A DNA stretch of 64,000 bases from Arcuatula senhousia. Its lineage: Eukaryota; Mollusca; Bivalvia; Mytilida; Mytilidae. This document shows, piece by piece, positions 53,964 to 64,000 of this stretch. The notes under the pieces were generated by a model. That model saw only the letters and a program-made list of their open reading frames with translations. It made no database searches and was not told where the DNA came from. The DNA is taken from NCBI GenBank assembly GCA_963971305.1, contig OZ020305.1, positions 14,417,001 through 14,481,000 of the forward strand, read 5' to 3'. The translations under genes were made by a program, and so were the position numbers. The number at the start of each line of letters is the position of its first letter. Positions within the stretch are counted from its first letter, which is position 1.

Positions 53964-56900
53964 GTAAAGTATTCAATTCTGTTGTCTGCTCTGCCTTTAA
54001 ATACATGTTTTAATTATTAAGATTTTTATATAAATATAAAAAATATATAGTAGGGTTATTTTAACAATTTGATTTGGTTCACAGAATGTATAAGACTCGA
54101 GAACAGTTATAAAGTTGATGTATAAACAAGGGTTAATATCATTAACACCCTTGCAGGTTGCCTAAAAAATCATTGGACATTTTAATTTAACTAAAAGTGT
54201 TCACCAACATGTCATTTGAAAGTACAATAGGGATAGTTTGTCCTTGTTCAAAATACAATTTGAACGCAAAAAAAAACTGTACCGAAAAAACTGATATCTT
54301 CAACAAAATAAATACGTGGATATATTAAGGTGTGTCCATATCTGGGTCCTTCAATACTTTATTTGACCTGATAGTATGCCGTTTGAGCTGTACATATACT
54401 ACGATTTTCTTCAAAAGTTCCTAGAATCTGCATTGTTTCTAATCTCAAGTTCCTGGAGAAGTAACAAAATCGAGATTATTCTGTGGTTAGGACATCATCT
54501 CATCACGAAAGGTGAGATTAAGACCAACAGCATTTTACGATCTTTTTCGTCTAGAAGCAAATATAAGAAGCCAGCACAATCAGTCCCAAATGGTATGCTG
54601 ATCGTTTGTTTAAAAATATTGCCAGCCAAACTGTCTATATTTGTCTATATAAGTTCTCTATGAAAAAATGTATTGCTTTATTTGCTCTTCTGTTAATTTA
54701 ATTGCTCTCTTTATTTGACTCATAAATTTAAAACAATCCTTGTAGTCAATTTACATGTTTAGATTTGTTGAAAGAACTCTATCTGAACAAGTCTAAATTG
54801 ACTGCAGTACTTCCTGAATATCGTAACAAGTTTTTGCTTGTCTTGATATCTTGATTTTGTTGTATATTAAAAAGCCAGTTAAGGTAGATGGGGTGTCAAA
54901 AAAGTTATCAATAGAATTTTCGTAAATTTTCGCCACAATTAGTCCTAGATAAGTACTTTAAAATCTCGATAATAAGATTAAAAGTTTACCATAAGAATTT
55001 TTGTAGAAATGACTTTGAAAAATGCATGATGTAAGTACTCGTTTTAATATTGAAATTCGGAAAGAAGGTGTATTTCAACCACATTTTGGTCTTAATTATA
55101 AATTTTGATGTTAACCTAGCCCAAATTAACTCAATTAGAATAACAAAATAATAAATTTCAAATTTATAAAAGATGTGCAAAAAGAAGCTCAGTGAAAGAC
55201 ACGCCATCTACCTTGAAACAAATTTTAAAATACTTGTGTTAAATACATGTAAAAATTTTATATTCAATTCACATCTTAACGTTTAATTCTGTTTGATGAT
55301 TTACATAGAGATTATTCCATACCTATTTCATAATATTCTGTAGATATTTGCCAGCTGCCTGCAGATGTTGGTCCATGTAAGAGAGCTATCAAGCGGTTTT
55401 ACTATGATATAAAGACAAATACATGTAAAAGATTCTTTTATGGAGGATGTCAGGGGAACCAAAATAGATTTAAAAACAGAAATAAATGTAAAAAGAAATG
55501 CGGACTTGCCAGTATGTATAATTAGCTTGTTTTATTTACACATTGTCAACTATATTTGTTCGTAAATGAATTAGTGGTATTCCATCTTTTAATCGTGATA
55601 GTTCGTTTCCCATTATAACAAGACAAATCGATGCCTGGCCCTTCGTCGCACGGCCAAACATTGAACCATATACGTTCTAGGCCCAATATGGACAGTCAAT
55701 AGTTTTTGACTCTTGCATCCCATGGTGGCCTAAAAATGCATTTTTGTTACATACAACCTAATTTAAAAGCTGACAATGAATATTAAGAAATAAAAATATC
55801 TAAAAAAATTATCCTCTATTTTGTACCCAGTATATGACAAAAATAAACTTGCAAACAAAATTTTCAAAATCGGACCATAAATAAAAAAGTTGGAATTTTG
55901 CCCCTTTTTGGCCCCTAATTTCTCAATGAACAAAGGAGAAACCTAAAAAAATCATGCCAATGAATCATGTACTGGTAAGAAACATTGTTGTAAAATTTCA
56001 TTTCAATCAGTCAATCGGAACTTAATTTATTGTGGAAAACAATTAAAATTTCGTTTTTAGCCCCTTTTGGGCCCCTAATTTCTAAACGAAAAAAGAAGGG
56101 ACATTCAAAATCAACCCCATCCTTTCTTTTATTGTAAGTAACATTACTGTGTAGTTTCATAGCATTTGGTTAACCAAAACAAAAGTTATTGTGGAAACAA
56201 ATAAAAAAGTTGTTTTTGCCCTTTTAGGTCCCATAACTTCTAAACAAAATTATAAAATGACCCCAAAAGGGGAGGTGCACATCTTCCATGTACCTGTAAT
56301 TACTGTGTAAAATTTCAGAAAGACCATACGTTTGGTTTTTGAGATTCAGATTACACAAGACAGACACTCTATAGCGTTACGGACGGACGGACGAACAGAT
56401 GGGCAGACGGACAGACGGACGGACGGAGTAACCCGTCTCCTATACCTGCTTTTGCCTTCAGCGACGCTGAATAATCCATTACAAAAAATATCATAACCTA
56501 ATCAATAAAAAACAAAAGCTAACCAAAGACAATGGCACTTCTCAAGGAACATTAACAATGTTATAAGTTGGGTGTTTTATTTGTGTGGGATTTTTTTTAC
56601 CTGAACCAACTCAGGATTTATTCGATCTTTATTTGGTACGGATTGTTTTGTCTCGTTTTGTTTTTTTTTATATTGACATTTAAAATTTAAAAAAAAATAT
56701 CATCTAAGTTAGGTAATTGGTCATATTGGATATACTATCTTTATTGATTTTTCACACTTTTTTTTAATCAACAGAAACCCAAAAGTTCAAAATACTTAAT
56801 TTGATAGAATAAATGTATGATTGGAGAGGGAGAATCACTTGTATTTACTTTTAATTTCATTATGTTTTGAACAAGTGCGATCCATATATATGTTATACCA

Positions 56901-59900
56901 AAGTGCATTTTCCAAAACTACTTAAACAAGAATCAGAGAGGTACAAATGGGACATTCGAAAGTCAAACATCCGAACGTGTAAAGGCAAAATAAGTCAACA
57001 AAAACGATGGCAACAAGAACAAACAAATAACACAATACCAACCAAACAGCAATCTAAAACGTGTGAACTCAAGACGCATTAAGAGTCAGGTCGTGTGTCC
57101 CTTAGAACCAGATGATCGTATAAAAGAACCAATACACAAAGAATAAAAGCTTTAAACTAAAACCTTAGTTATTTATGTTGCATCTAGTGTGTGGCCTCCC
57201 AAAAGACCCTGGAACATGTACTGGCTCTTTTAGAAGATATTTTTACAATCCACAAACTGGGAAATGCAAAAGATTCACATGGAGCGGATGTGGAGGAAAT
57301 AAAAACAATTTCAAGAATGCCAGAAAGTGCAGGAATAAATGTAAAAAGTATAGTACGTATCTATGTAACATTTTATTTAACAGGAATGACAAGTAGTATC
57401 TTATTTTTTACTGACAAAACCTCATGAAATACTTTATTCCCATTTTGTAAGATCTGTTTTGTTTGGTATGCATATTTGTAATTGTGTAACATGATGGACA
57501 TCAAGGACTCAATATTTAGTCGATGGCCTATAGATGGCCATTATAAAAAGTATTTATTTTCAATTATATGTAAATATGTAATGGATGATTTTCAATTAAA
57601 CGGGACACACATTACAGCTGCATTTTGTATTCCTTGACTAAGAGAAAATGTTAACAAACTTCTAAAATATAAGCAAATGGATCATAAGAGATTACCCAAA
57701 TCTATGCATTATAGTATTTATATTAAGATCTGTATTTGTTTTTCAGAAAGAATAACACAGCCAGTAACTACAACACCAAGACCACCAAAACCAAAAAGTA
57801 TGCTTTAACAATCAAGCGTGTCCTTTAAACACATTCTTGTGATTTTATTTAAAAAAAAACAGTTTTGTTTTAGCTTTGTTTCAAAATTTTGCAAATGTAC
57901 ATTAGTATATCACAAATATTGATATCCTTAAGTTCAAGTCAAACTGGTTTTACATATGTACTAAGTTAAAATGTACATGTTATAGTTCAATAATAATTTG
58001 AATCACAAAACTAGACCGCATGTACACATTTTTCGAAGTTCTTTGACCAAATCGGACCAAACCGAACTCATTGAAGTTGTTTGATAATTAAAAGAAACAG
58101 GGTTACTCATTAAGGGTGGTTTAAAAGTAGATAATGTATTTATTTAATTGATAAAGATGCAAAACTTGAAACTGTCATCACGACAAGTACATGTATGCAA
58201 CATTCTTCTTGATTCTCTGGACGTCACCTCTCTTTACAAAAACATTCCACACGACGATTGAATCGAGGCGTGAAGAGAAGTTTGGGACTCTCGAGATGTT
58301 TTGGAACCATCAACTGAAGGTCTTGTAAAGTTGTTAACTCTCGTTCTTAAATGTAATAATTTTACATTTAATAATGACAACTACCTTCAAATCAACGGCA
58401 CTGCAATGGGAACTAGAATGGCACCATCCTATGCTTACATCTTTATGGGCAAACTTGAAAAGCAGATTCTTTCAACAGCTATAATCAGTCCTCTTTCCTG
58501 GTACATTGACGACATCGACATGAAATGGGACAACTCTCAAAAGAATCTCGATGACTTTATTTCTCATGCCAACAACGCCCATCCCACTATAAAGTTCACT
58601 TAATATGAAATTTCTGACTATAAAATGTCCTTTCTCGACACTACCTCAACAATATCAGACGGGATAATATCTAAGGAACTTTTTTTCAAGCCAACTGACA
58701 AGCACCAGTATCTATCCCCCAGCAGCTGCCATCCAAAACATTGCACGAGAGGTATCCCCTACTGTCAGGCTCTTAGAATCAGGCGCATCTGCTCTTCTAA
58801 CGACACTGCTGTTAAATGCCTAGAAGGACTCCACCAGCATATGACTGTACTGGGCTACAAAAATATGACATCGACAAGGGCTTTGAAAGGGCATCTAGAC
58901 CACCCAGAGAATCCCTTCTACAATACAAAAAGAGAAAAAGAAATAAACGAATTCCTCTCGTACTGACATACCAACCCCCTCTTGGTGGTTTGTCAAAACT
59001 TGTCCGTTGTCACTGGGAAGAAATAATAAAACCCCTTAAACTCTCCAGAATCTTTCCCGAGCCTCCTATCTGTGCGTTTCGTCGACCAAAAAGCCTTCGC
59101 GACATTTTTGTTCGATCTAGTCTTGCTCCCAAACCCCCCAAATCAGTTGGATCTTGCAGAAAGTGCGACAGTAAGAGATGTTTGACGTGCAAGCAAATGT
59201 TGCAGATTCAAAAATTTAACAGCAGGTCGACTGGAAAGAAATTCACTATTTACTGCAATGTTGATTGCCGTACAGCTAATGTAGTGTATCTCCTCCAGTG
59301 TAGATGTGGCTTTCAATACATTGGTGAAACGGTTCAACCTTTCAACAAACGTATGAATCTACAACGCAGCGATTACAAATGCAAACTAGACATCCCTGTC
59401 AGTCGCCATCTCAGATCCAATAAGCACAACCCAGATGATGTATCTAGGTTGTCCATCACCATCATTGACCACAATCCGTCTTGGTCAACCTATGAAAGGC
59501 AAGCTCGGGAAAGTTTCTGGATTAAAACATTAGAAACGAGAAATCCCTACGGAATAAACGAGAAAATATATAATAGTGGATTGATTTGTATCATTAAATA
59601 TTCCAGTTTCCATCTCACTTTGAACATCTTCATTTTGTATTCATTTCATCATTATTTCATGTTAAACAAATGTTTGGTTCTTCAAGATTTTCATCATCAT
59701 TTCTTTTGTTTCCCACCCCACCCCCATATTTCATTTGTCATCATCATTTCGTGTTCATTTCACCATCATTACATTGTTTTAAATTGTACATATATTAACC
59801 TCAATCTGTTTCTGCTATTGCAATTTATATTGTTTTATTTTCCCCTTAAAAAATTAATGTTCGTTTATTTCTCACCCCATCCCCATATTTCATTTGTCAT

Positions 59901-62900
59901 CATCATTTCTTGTTAATTTTGTTGTCCTTTTCATGTTCGTCGTCTGTGGATGGCCTGTGTGGTGTTGCACGGGCGTTTAACACAAACTCACTCACTATTT
60001 TTTTGCAATGTACATATGTTCTTATTTTTATGATCATTTACTTGTCCAGTAAATTTCAGCATGCCCCGATTTTGACTAGTTTGTTTAGAGTGACCTGTTT
60101 TAAGTAAGGTTATTACGTTATTGCGTTTATACTGATGAAGGACATACGAATGTCCGAAATATCTATAATCTTTAAATTATTTAACATCAATTGGTAATGT
60201 TGAGTACATTTTCTAGACCCCATTGATATGCAACATAAAATATATACATGGGAACAGTCATAGAAAGGAAAGATCATTTGGGTAGCGTAAAATCTACATT
60301 GTTCATAATATACACTAACCATTCTGATAGTTTGACTCAGTCATGTTTTTTATAGTTCCAGCAAGCTATTTACGGACACTTTTTAGTGCCACCTGAAAAT
60401 AAAATGTTTTGTCGACATAGGTTAGGGCCACCTGAAATTAAATAGTCGAAAGCTAAGATATACAGCTGTGTCGTTTTATCGAAAAACTTAAAAAAAAAAA
60501 AAACGATGGCACCAAAAGAGGCAGAGGTACCAATGGGGTGTCCTAATGTCACACGTCCGAAAAGGCAGAGACAAACAAGTCTACTCCAATGAGAACAGAA
60601 CGGAAAATAACCAAAAACAACACAAAATACAGAAATACAAAAACAACTGAACATCAATCAACAACGCGAACTCAAGTCGTTACGAGAGTGAACTCATGTG
60701 CTTCGGATGAGTAATCAGTTTCTGCCTGCATTAGCACACCCGTCGCGCTGCCAAGTGGCAACTCAGTGTGTCAAATCTGGGAAAAGGAAGACATTATTAT
60801 TGAAATAACCAACTCGGCAATCCTAAAACCACATTTTATGTTATTCAGTCAAGCACATTTCCTTTTGTGTAATTGGAGATCTAAAATTATTTCGACTCTT
60901 ATTTCTATATCCCGTCATTAATGGAGCTTATACCTTGTGTATAACTTTTTGTAGGGTGTCCTAATAATGGCGTACCACATCCTTTTAGACGTTGTGGAAC
61001 TCAAATCGGCTGTCCTCGAGGATATAACTGCCCCACAGGAATACCAGGAGGTCCATGTTGTCCGGTTATTCAAAGTAAATAGACATTTTAAATGGTCGAA
61101 AGTATGAAAAAGAAACATATGGAAGTAATACTTATTTGAATCTTGATAAATATTGTGTTTGATTTTTTTACAGAGACCACTACACAAAGAAAACTTATAC
61201 ATGGCCTATTGCGGAACTGCGAGCAGTGCCAAATGGCCTCGTTGAAGGCTGCTGGCGGTTGACCATTGTGGTTATTCTAAATTGCCGTTTAATTGTGGGC
61301 TGTTACGCGAACACTTATTCCACATCTCATTATTTTCTATTATAAATTTCAACGTGTAGATTTAATGTGAACTTTTTAGCTTAAAAGTCGGTGAACTGTG
61401 AAATTTATTTGGCATCTATGAAATATTTATATGAAAAGCAAGAGCAGTCACGGATGGATCCTGAAATTTTTGAAAAGGTGGGAGTTGGTCTGGTAATAAG
61501 GTAAAGATGAAAGGCGGTTGTTTTAGGTAAACTTTTCCAAAAATATGCACGAAATGTGTGACAAATAAAGGTAAAAACAAAATTACCTAACTTGGAAGAT
61601 CGATCATTTTGGATAACAAGTACTATCAATATTCAATTGTGAAATACTGGTTATAACTAGCAATCATGCTTTTAATTTAGAAAGGGTGAATAAAAACATG
61701 TTTTTTCTTTGTAAAAATGTTTTCTAAAATGTGTCATATTAATATAAGCAGACGGAATGAAGCAGAGGTATGCTTTGTACATATTTCAAGTCTTAACCAA
61801 TCATATAGTTTTAATCATTCATGTTTTAAAAATTTGTGTGGTTCCGCCTGAATATCTACAAATGCTGGTTTAGTCCTCTGAAAATGATATGAAGAAAATA
61901 AGGCATAGGTAAGGGTCATCTGAAAAAAAAATAAGTGAAAATTAAGACATTGTAAATCATAATTTCGATATAATGTAAATGAATCTCATATAAAGAAGCA
62001 AAGTCGTGGTTTTAAATCTTAAAAATACAATTAAAGAAGCTGAAAAAAACTCAATGTTATGTGTTTTAAGCATTTTTGTTTTCTTTTTTATCATTCGAAA
62101 TCTCAAATCATTGTGACTAAATTTATAAGCGATGTTCTTTCTGAGTTTATATAGTGCAAACCTTGTGTATAATTTTTTGTAGGGTGTCCTAATAATGGCG
62201 TTCCTCATCCTTTTAGACGTTGTGAACGATTCAGGGACTGTCCACGTGGATACAATTGTCCAACGGGTAAACCAGGAGGCCCTTGTTGTCCAGTACAAGG
62301 TTAATTGATATTTAAATAACACAATAGTATAGTTAAAAAGTAAATTTTAACTTATTACACCTATTGCCAACATTCCCTATTGATACAGTGTGACCAAGAT
62401 AGTCCGATAAAGAAAGAAAGTGAGACCGAATGATTGTCTACCTTATATGAGGGTGTCACAGCCCTTTTGGTACGCGGTATTCCGTGCTTTTAAAGGGTAT
62501 TCGGTACGCCAAGGTGTGGTACGCGGTAAGCGATGTTCTGAATTTTTAGGCTTTTGGTACGCGTACGCCGTGATCTTTAGAGTATTCGGTATTCCAGTCT
62601 TTTTAAAGGTATTCTGTCCTTTTTTAAACGGTATTCGGTATTCCGGGGACGGGGGCTACGACACCCCCTTATATCATACTCAATATATTTCCTCCAAAAG
62701 CTGTATACTATTTATTCACTTACAATATTGTTAATATTGTTATATTCGATCTGAATCGGAATACTTGACCCCATCCCTGATACCATTCTTGTAAAACCAG
62801 TAGACAAGGAGGGTTAATCTTCGTCAGTGTTTGCAAAAGAAATAAAGGTAATAACAAAACTACCGAACTTGAATGATTAATCTCATAGTCCAGAGAAAAC

Positions 62901-64000
62901 GACAAAAACGAATTAGAGACAATCATTTTTTTCACATAAACAGTTATTTAATGTATTCTCTACATGATGCAATGCATGTAATGGGTTTGTTTGAGAACTT
63001 CTAATATAAATTTCTAATGCGGAACGCTATATACCGGTATGTGAATCTTTTGTATGAATTGGACATTTTTTATTTGATGATAAACAGTTTTGAATATTAA
63101 AACAATAGTTTATAGAAAGAAGCAGAGGTGTACCAAAGGGGTAATCAACTATCATTATACCAAAAAGACAAAGACAAAATCAGAAGACAAAAAACATCGC
63201 AACGAAACAAACCACACAACAGCATTAAAACACAAACATAACAACAAAATTGCATTCTGCAACGTGAACTCAAGTCAAAACGAGAGTGAACTCAAGTGCT
63301 CCGGAATAGTAGGCAGTTCATGCTTGCTATAGCACACCCGCCACGTTGCTAAAGATCACTCATAGAACTTGAATACAAATATATTCTTTACATTGATTTT
63401 AACAAAGAAATCTTAATTTGTGACTGAATTGTGGACAAAACAAATTGAATGACGTTATCTTAACTATATAATCCTGATTTTTCAGGCTGTCCCTACGGAG
63501 ATCCACATCCAAACAGAAATTGCGGTACTCAGCTTGGCTGTCCAGCTGGGTACACTTGTCGATTTACTAACGTACCGGGAGGTCCATGCTGCCCAATTAA
63601 ACCAGGTTAAGTAAAAGATTACTATTATGAACTCTATAAATTACCAGGTTAACTTATAAAACTCCATACAAGCAACGATTTATTGCTGGGTCATCCAAAT
63701 GTACAACTAAACCTCTTTCAGTTTTGTTTACATCAATATTGACGGCAAAAAAATCAAGCATTCAAAAGTATTTCGATTGTTGTTACTCTAGAAATGGCGT
63801 CAATCAAATGTGGATTCTTAAAACTTCTAAAGAACTGATGGAAAATCTCCATTCTAAGTCATTTTGATCATGTAATATAGCATTAAAACGTTTGATTTCT
63901 CTACATTATATACTTCAATTCCACATTCACAACTAAAATCTCGTTTGGCATAGCTGATTAAACGTAGCTTTATCAAAAAGAACGGAAAACGCAGGTACAA
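53894..64000 (+). CDS. Gene 3: secreted Kunitz-Kunitz-linker-Lustrin-repeat protein, partial
   Basis: Exons 53894-53963 (signal), 55344-55511 and 57188-57352 (Kunitz), 57747-57797 (linker), 60955-61074, 62183-62299 and 63486-63605 (Lustrin-like). Every junction is phase 1 with AG/GT borders, so any exon can be skipped or duplicated without breaking the frame. No stop is reached by 63605, so the gene continues past the right edge. Kunitz plus Lustrin cysteine-rich repeats is a known pairing in invertebrate secreted proteins, including shell-matrix and mucus proteins of molluscs. It follows gene 2 on the same strand, so the three genes look like an inhibitor cluster, but the Lustrin part makes it a different lineage. 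Confidence 0.82.
54376..54663. other. Open frame in gene 3 intron 1, not a gene
   Basis: A 95-codon frame with no recognisable domain, no splice context and no second copy here. Treated as chance. Confidence 0.35.
54881..55214. mobile_element. 334-bp MITE-like element
   Basis: AAGGTAGATGGGGTGTC (54881-54897) is mirrored at 55198-55214 with one mismatch in 17. No coding capacity. It lies in gene 3 intron 1, 129 bp before the Kunitz exon. Confidence 0.65.
55344..55511 (+). CDS. Gene 3 exon 2: first Kunitz domain (P1 Lys)
   Basis: 168 nt, phase 1 on both sides. It encodes [39 protein letters not shown] and KCKKKC, with six cysteines. P1 Lys suits trypsin-like proteases. It is strongly basic overall. 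Confidence 0.92.
55620..56475. repeat. Interspersed repeat with (ACGG)n near its end
   Basis: Repeating 'gcccctttttggcccctaat' modules at about 55900, 56060 and 56215 are followed by (ACGG)n at 56379-56428 and 'ctatacctgcttttgccttc'. The plan (short tandem modules then a microsatellite) is the same as in the 32091-33438 element but the sequence is unrelated. Confidence 0.55.
56936..57080 (-). repeat. PLE-A 3' tail, decayed
   Basis: On the minus strand it runs to 'tccca-ttgtacctctctg', a diverged version of the tail end at 17089. It lies ~100 bp before the second Kunitz exon. Confidence 0.55.
57188..57352 (+). CDS. Gene 3 exon 3: second Kunitz domain (P1 Thr)
   Basis: 165 nt, phase 1 on both sides. 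It encodes [40 protein letters not shown] and KCRNKC. All six cysteines are present, but the usual GPC before P1 is GTC and the P1 residue is Thr. Confidence 0.92.
57747..57797 (+). CDS. Gene 3 exon 4: Thr/Pro-rich linker
   Basis: A 51-nt exon after a strong 'tttttcag', phase 1 on both sides, encoding [16 protein letters not shown]. Such linkers are often O-glycosylated and separate folded domains. It is too short for certainty, but frame, phase and composition all fit. Confidence 0.65.
57798..58190. other. Gene 3 intron, nothing recognised
   Basis: AT-rich spacer before the PLE insertion. Confidence 0.45.
58195..60230 (+). mobile_element. Penelope-like element with C-terminal GIY-YIG endonuclease, 5'-truncated
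   Basis: The reverse-transcriptase part starts at [14 protein letters not shown] (stops nearby), then [17 protein letters not shown], the catalytic WYIDDID (58500-58520), [11 protein letters not shown] and [15 protein letters not shown] frameshift near 58820-58960 moves to the frame of 58816-59916, which holds a [12 protein letters not shown] cysteine motif (residues 114-125) and a GIY-YIG-type endonuclease: [17 protein letters not shown] (156-172), a following Arg, and ESFWIKTL with a late Asn. This domain order is classical PLE. The 3' region has duplicated 'tttcatttgtcatcatcatt' modules and ends with a hammerhead motif. It sits in the gene 3 intron on the sense strand. Confidence 0.88.
60125..60170 (+). 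ncRNA. Hammerhead-type motif at the PLE 3' end
   Basis: CUGAUGA (60132-60138), an unpaired A, a 6-bp stem II GGACAU/AUGUCC with loop ACGA, GAAA (60156-60159), then U-A and AUC (60161-60163), giving a two-pair stem III with no loop. Stem I pairs UUAUA with UAUAA. Hammerheads at PLE ends are established. The minimal stem III usually needs dimer formation to act, so activity is uncertain. Confidence 0.7.
60518..60785 (-). repeat. PLE-A 3' tail, solo
   Basis: On the minus strand: 'agcgcgacgggtgtgctaat', 'cacatgagttcactctcgta' and 'gttgattgatgttcagttgt', ending 'ttggtacctctgcctctttt'. It is closest to the 17089-17335 and 49031-49622 tails. Confidence 0.8.
60955..61074 (+). CDS. Gene 3 exon 5: Lustrin-like cysteine-rich repeat 1
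   Basis: 120 nt, phase 1 on both sides. It encodes [22 protein letters not shown] and PGGPCCPVI: six cysteines in a C-x(n)-C-x5-C-x5-C-x8-CC pattern like Lustrin cysteine-rich domains. Confidence 0.82.
61174..61200 (+). pseudogene. Possible linker exon cut by an insertion
   Basis: After 'gatttttttacag' the frame KTTTQRKLI, phase 1 like its neighbours, resembles the Thr-rich linker at 57747. No donor follows because PLE-B tail sequence begins at about 61201. Weak call. Confidence 0.35.
61201..61340 (+). repeat. PLE-B 3' end fragment
   Basis: 'gcgagcagtgccaaatggcc' through 'gccgtttaattgtgggctgt' matches 21560-21660. Confidence 0.75.
61341..62182. other. Gene 3 intron, nothing recognised
   Basis: AT-rich. 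A diverged R1 end ('aaaggtaaaaacaaaattac') is possible at 61568-61620. The last ~30 bp before the exon resembles the sequence before 60955, so exon and flank were duplicated together. Confidence 0.4.
62183..62299 (+). CDS. Gene 3 exon 6: Lustrin-like repeat 2
   Basis: 117 nt, phase 1 on both sides. It encodes [22 protein letters not shown] and PGGPCCPVQ. The first 14 residues equal those of repeat 1, pointing to recent exon duplication. The donor is the weaker 'gttaat'. Confidence 0.82.
62460..62655. repeat. GGTATTC/GGTACGC-rich repeat
   Basis: Short modules 'ggtattcggta', 'ggtacgcggta' and 'ggtattcc' recur at least eight times over 200 bp, locally raising GC. The 'tacgcggta' motif pairs with 'taccgcgta'-type sequence only weakly; class unknown. 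Confidence 0.5.
62846..62915 (-). repeat. R1 3' end fragment
   Basis: 'aaaggtaataacaaaactac' and 'ctcatagtccagagaaaa' match the R1 end at 25648-25710. Confidence 0.65.
63117..63370 (-). repeat. PLE-A 3' tail, solo
   Basis: On the minus strand this is a ~250-bp tail from 'acgtggcgggtgtgctatag' to 'ggtacacctctgcttctttc', with no reverse-transcriptase sequence. It lies ~115 bp before the last exon seen. Confidence 0.8.
63486..63605 (+). CDS. Gene 3 exon 7: Lustrin-like repeat 3
   Basis: 120 nt, phase 1 on both sides. It encodes [21 protein letters not shown] and [10 protein letters not shown], with the same six-cysteine frame but more diverged than repeats 1 and 2. More exons are expected to the right. 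Confidence 0.82.

Noticed and set aside
59143..59337. Minus-strand frames over the PLE endonuclease
   Set aside because: They are shadows of the GIY-YIG coding strand.

Overview
This looks like nuclear DNA of a bivalve mollusc, probably a mussel (inference). It is AT-rich and intron-rich, carries small secreted cysteine-rich proteins encoded by phase-1 exons, and is packed with Penelope-like retroelements (PLEs), hammerhead-ribozyme 'retrozymes', a SINE, non-LTR remnants and short inverted-repeat elements. Most long ORFs here are transposon debris. The host exons are short; I recognised them from cysteine spacing, AG/GT borders and intron phase.

Layout. 1-6466 is 4.5 copies of a 1432-bp satellite, open at the left edge. 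It stops abruptly against a decayed PLE reverse-transcriptase tail. 7.9-16.1 kb holds gene 1, a WAP-Kunitz-Kunitz-WAP relative with a premature stop and no visible signal-peptide exon. 16.6-25.8 kb is mostly mobile DNA. 26.1-47.2 kb holds gene 2, a complete secreted WAP-Kunitz-Kunitz-WAP gene whose six exons join into 227 codons plus a stop. Its introns are swollen by a 155-bp-unit repeat element, several inverted-repeat elements and a broken LINE. 47.36-48.61 kb is a tandem array of ~350-bp hammerhead units. 49-53.4 kb is more PLE and interspersed-repeat sequence. 53.9 kb to the right edge is gene 3: signal peptide, two Kunitz exons, a Thr/Pro linker and three Lustrin-like cysteine-rich exons, continuing beyond the window. 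All three genes are on the + strand.

Genes 1 and 2 lie in a segmental duplication (about 7.3-16.3 kb against 27.3-47.4 kb) that has since collected different insertions. The paralogous introns act as empty sites that date the mobile elements. The genes together form a small cluster of secreted protease-inhibitor-type proteins. The Kunitz reactive-site (P1) residues differ: basic in gene 1, acidic in gene 2, Lys and Thr in gene 3.

The most notable non-coding signal is a family of hammerhead ribozymes in all states: intact cores (9345-9405 minus, 47823-47880 plus, and a PLE-type motif at 60125-60170), point-mutated cores, deleted cores, and one ribozyme-plus-tail fragment inserted inside a PLE reverse transcriptase.
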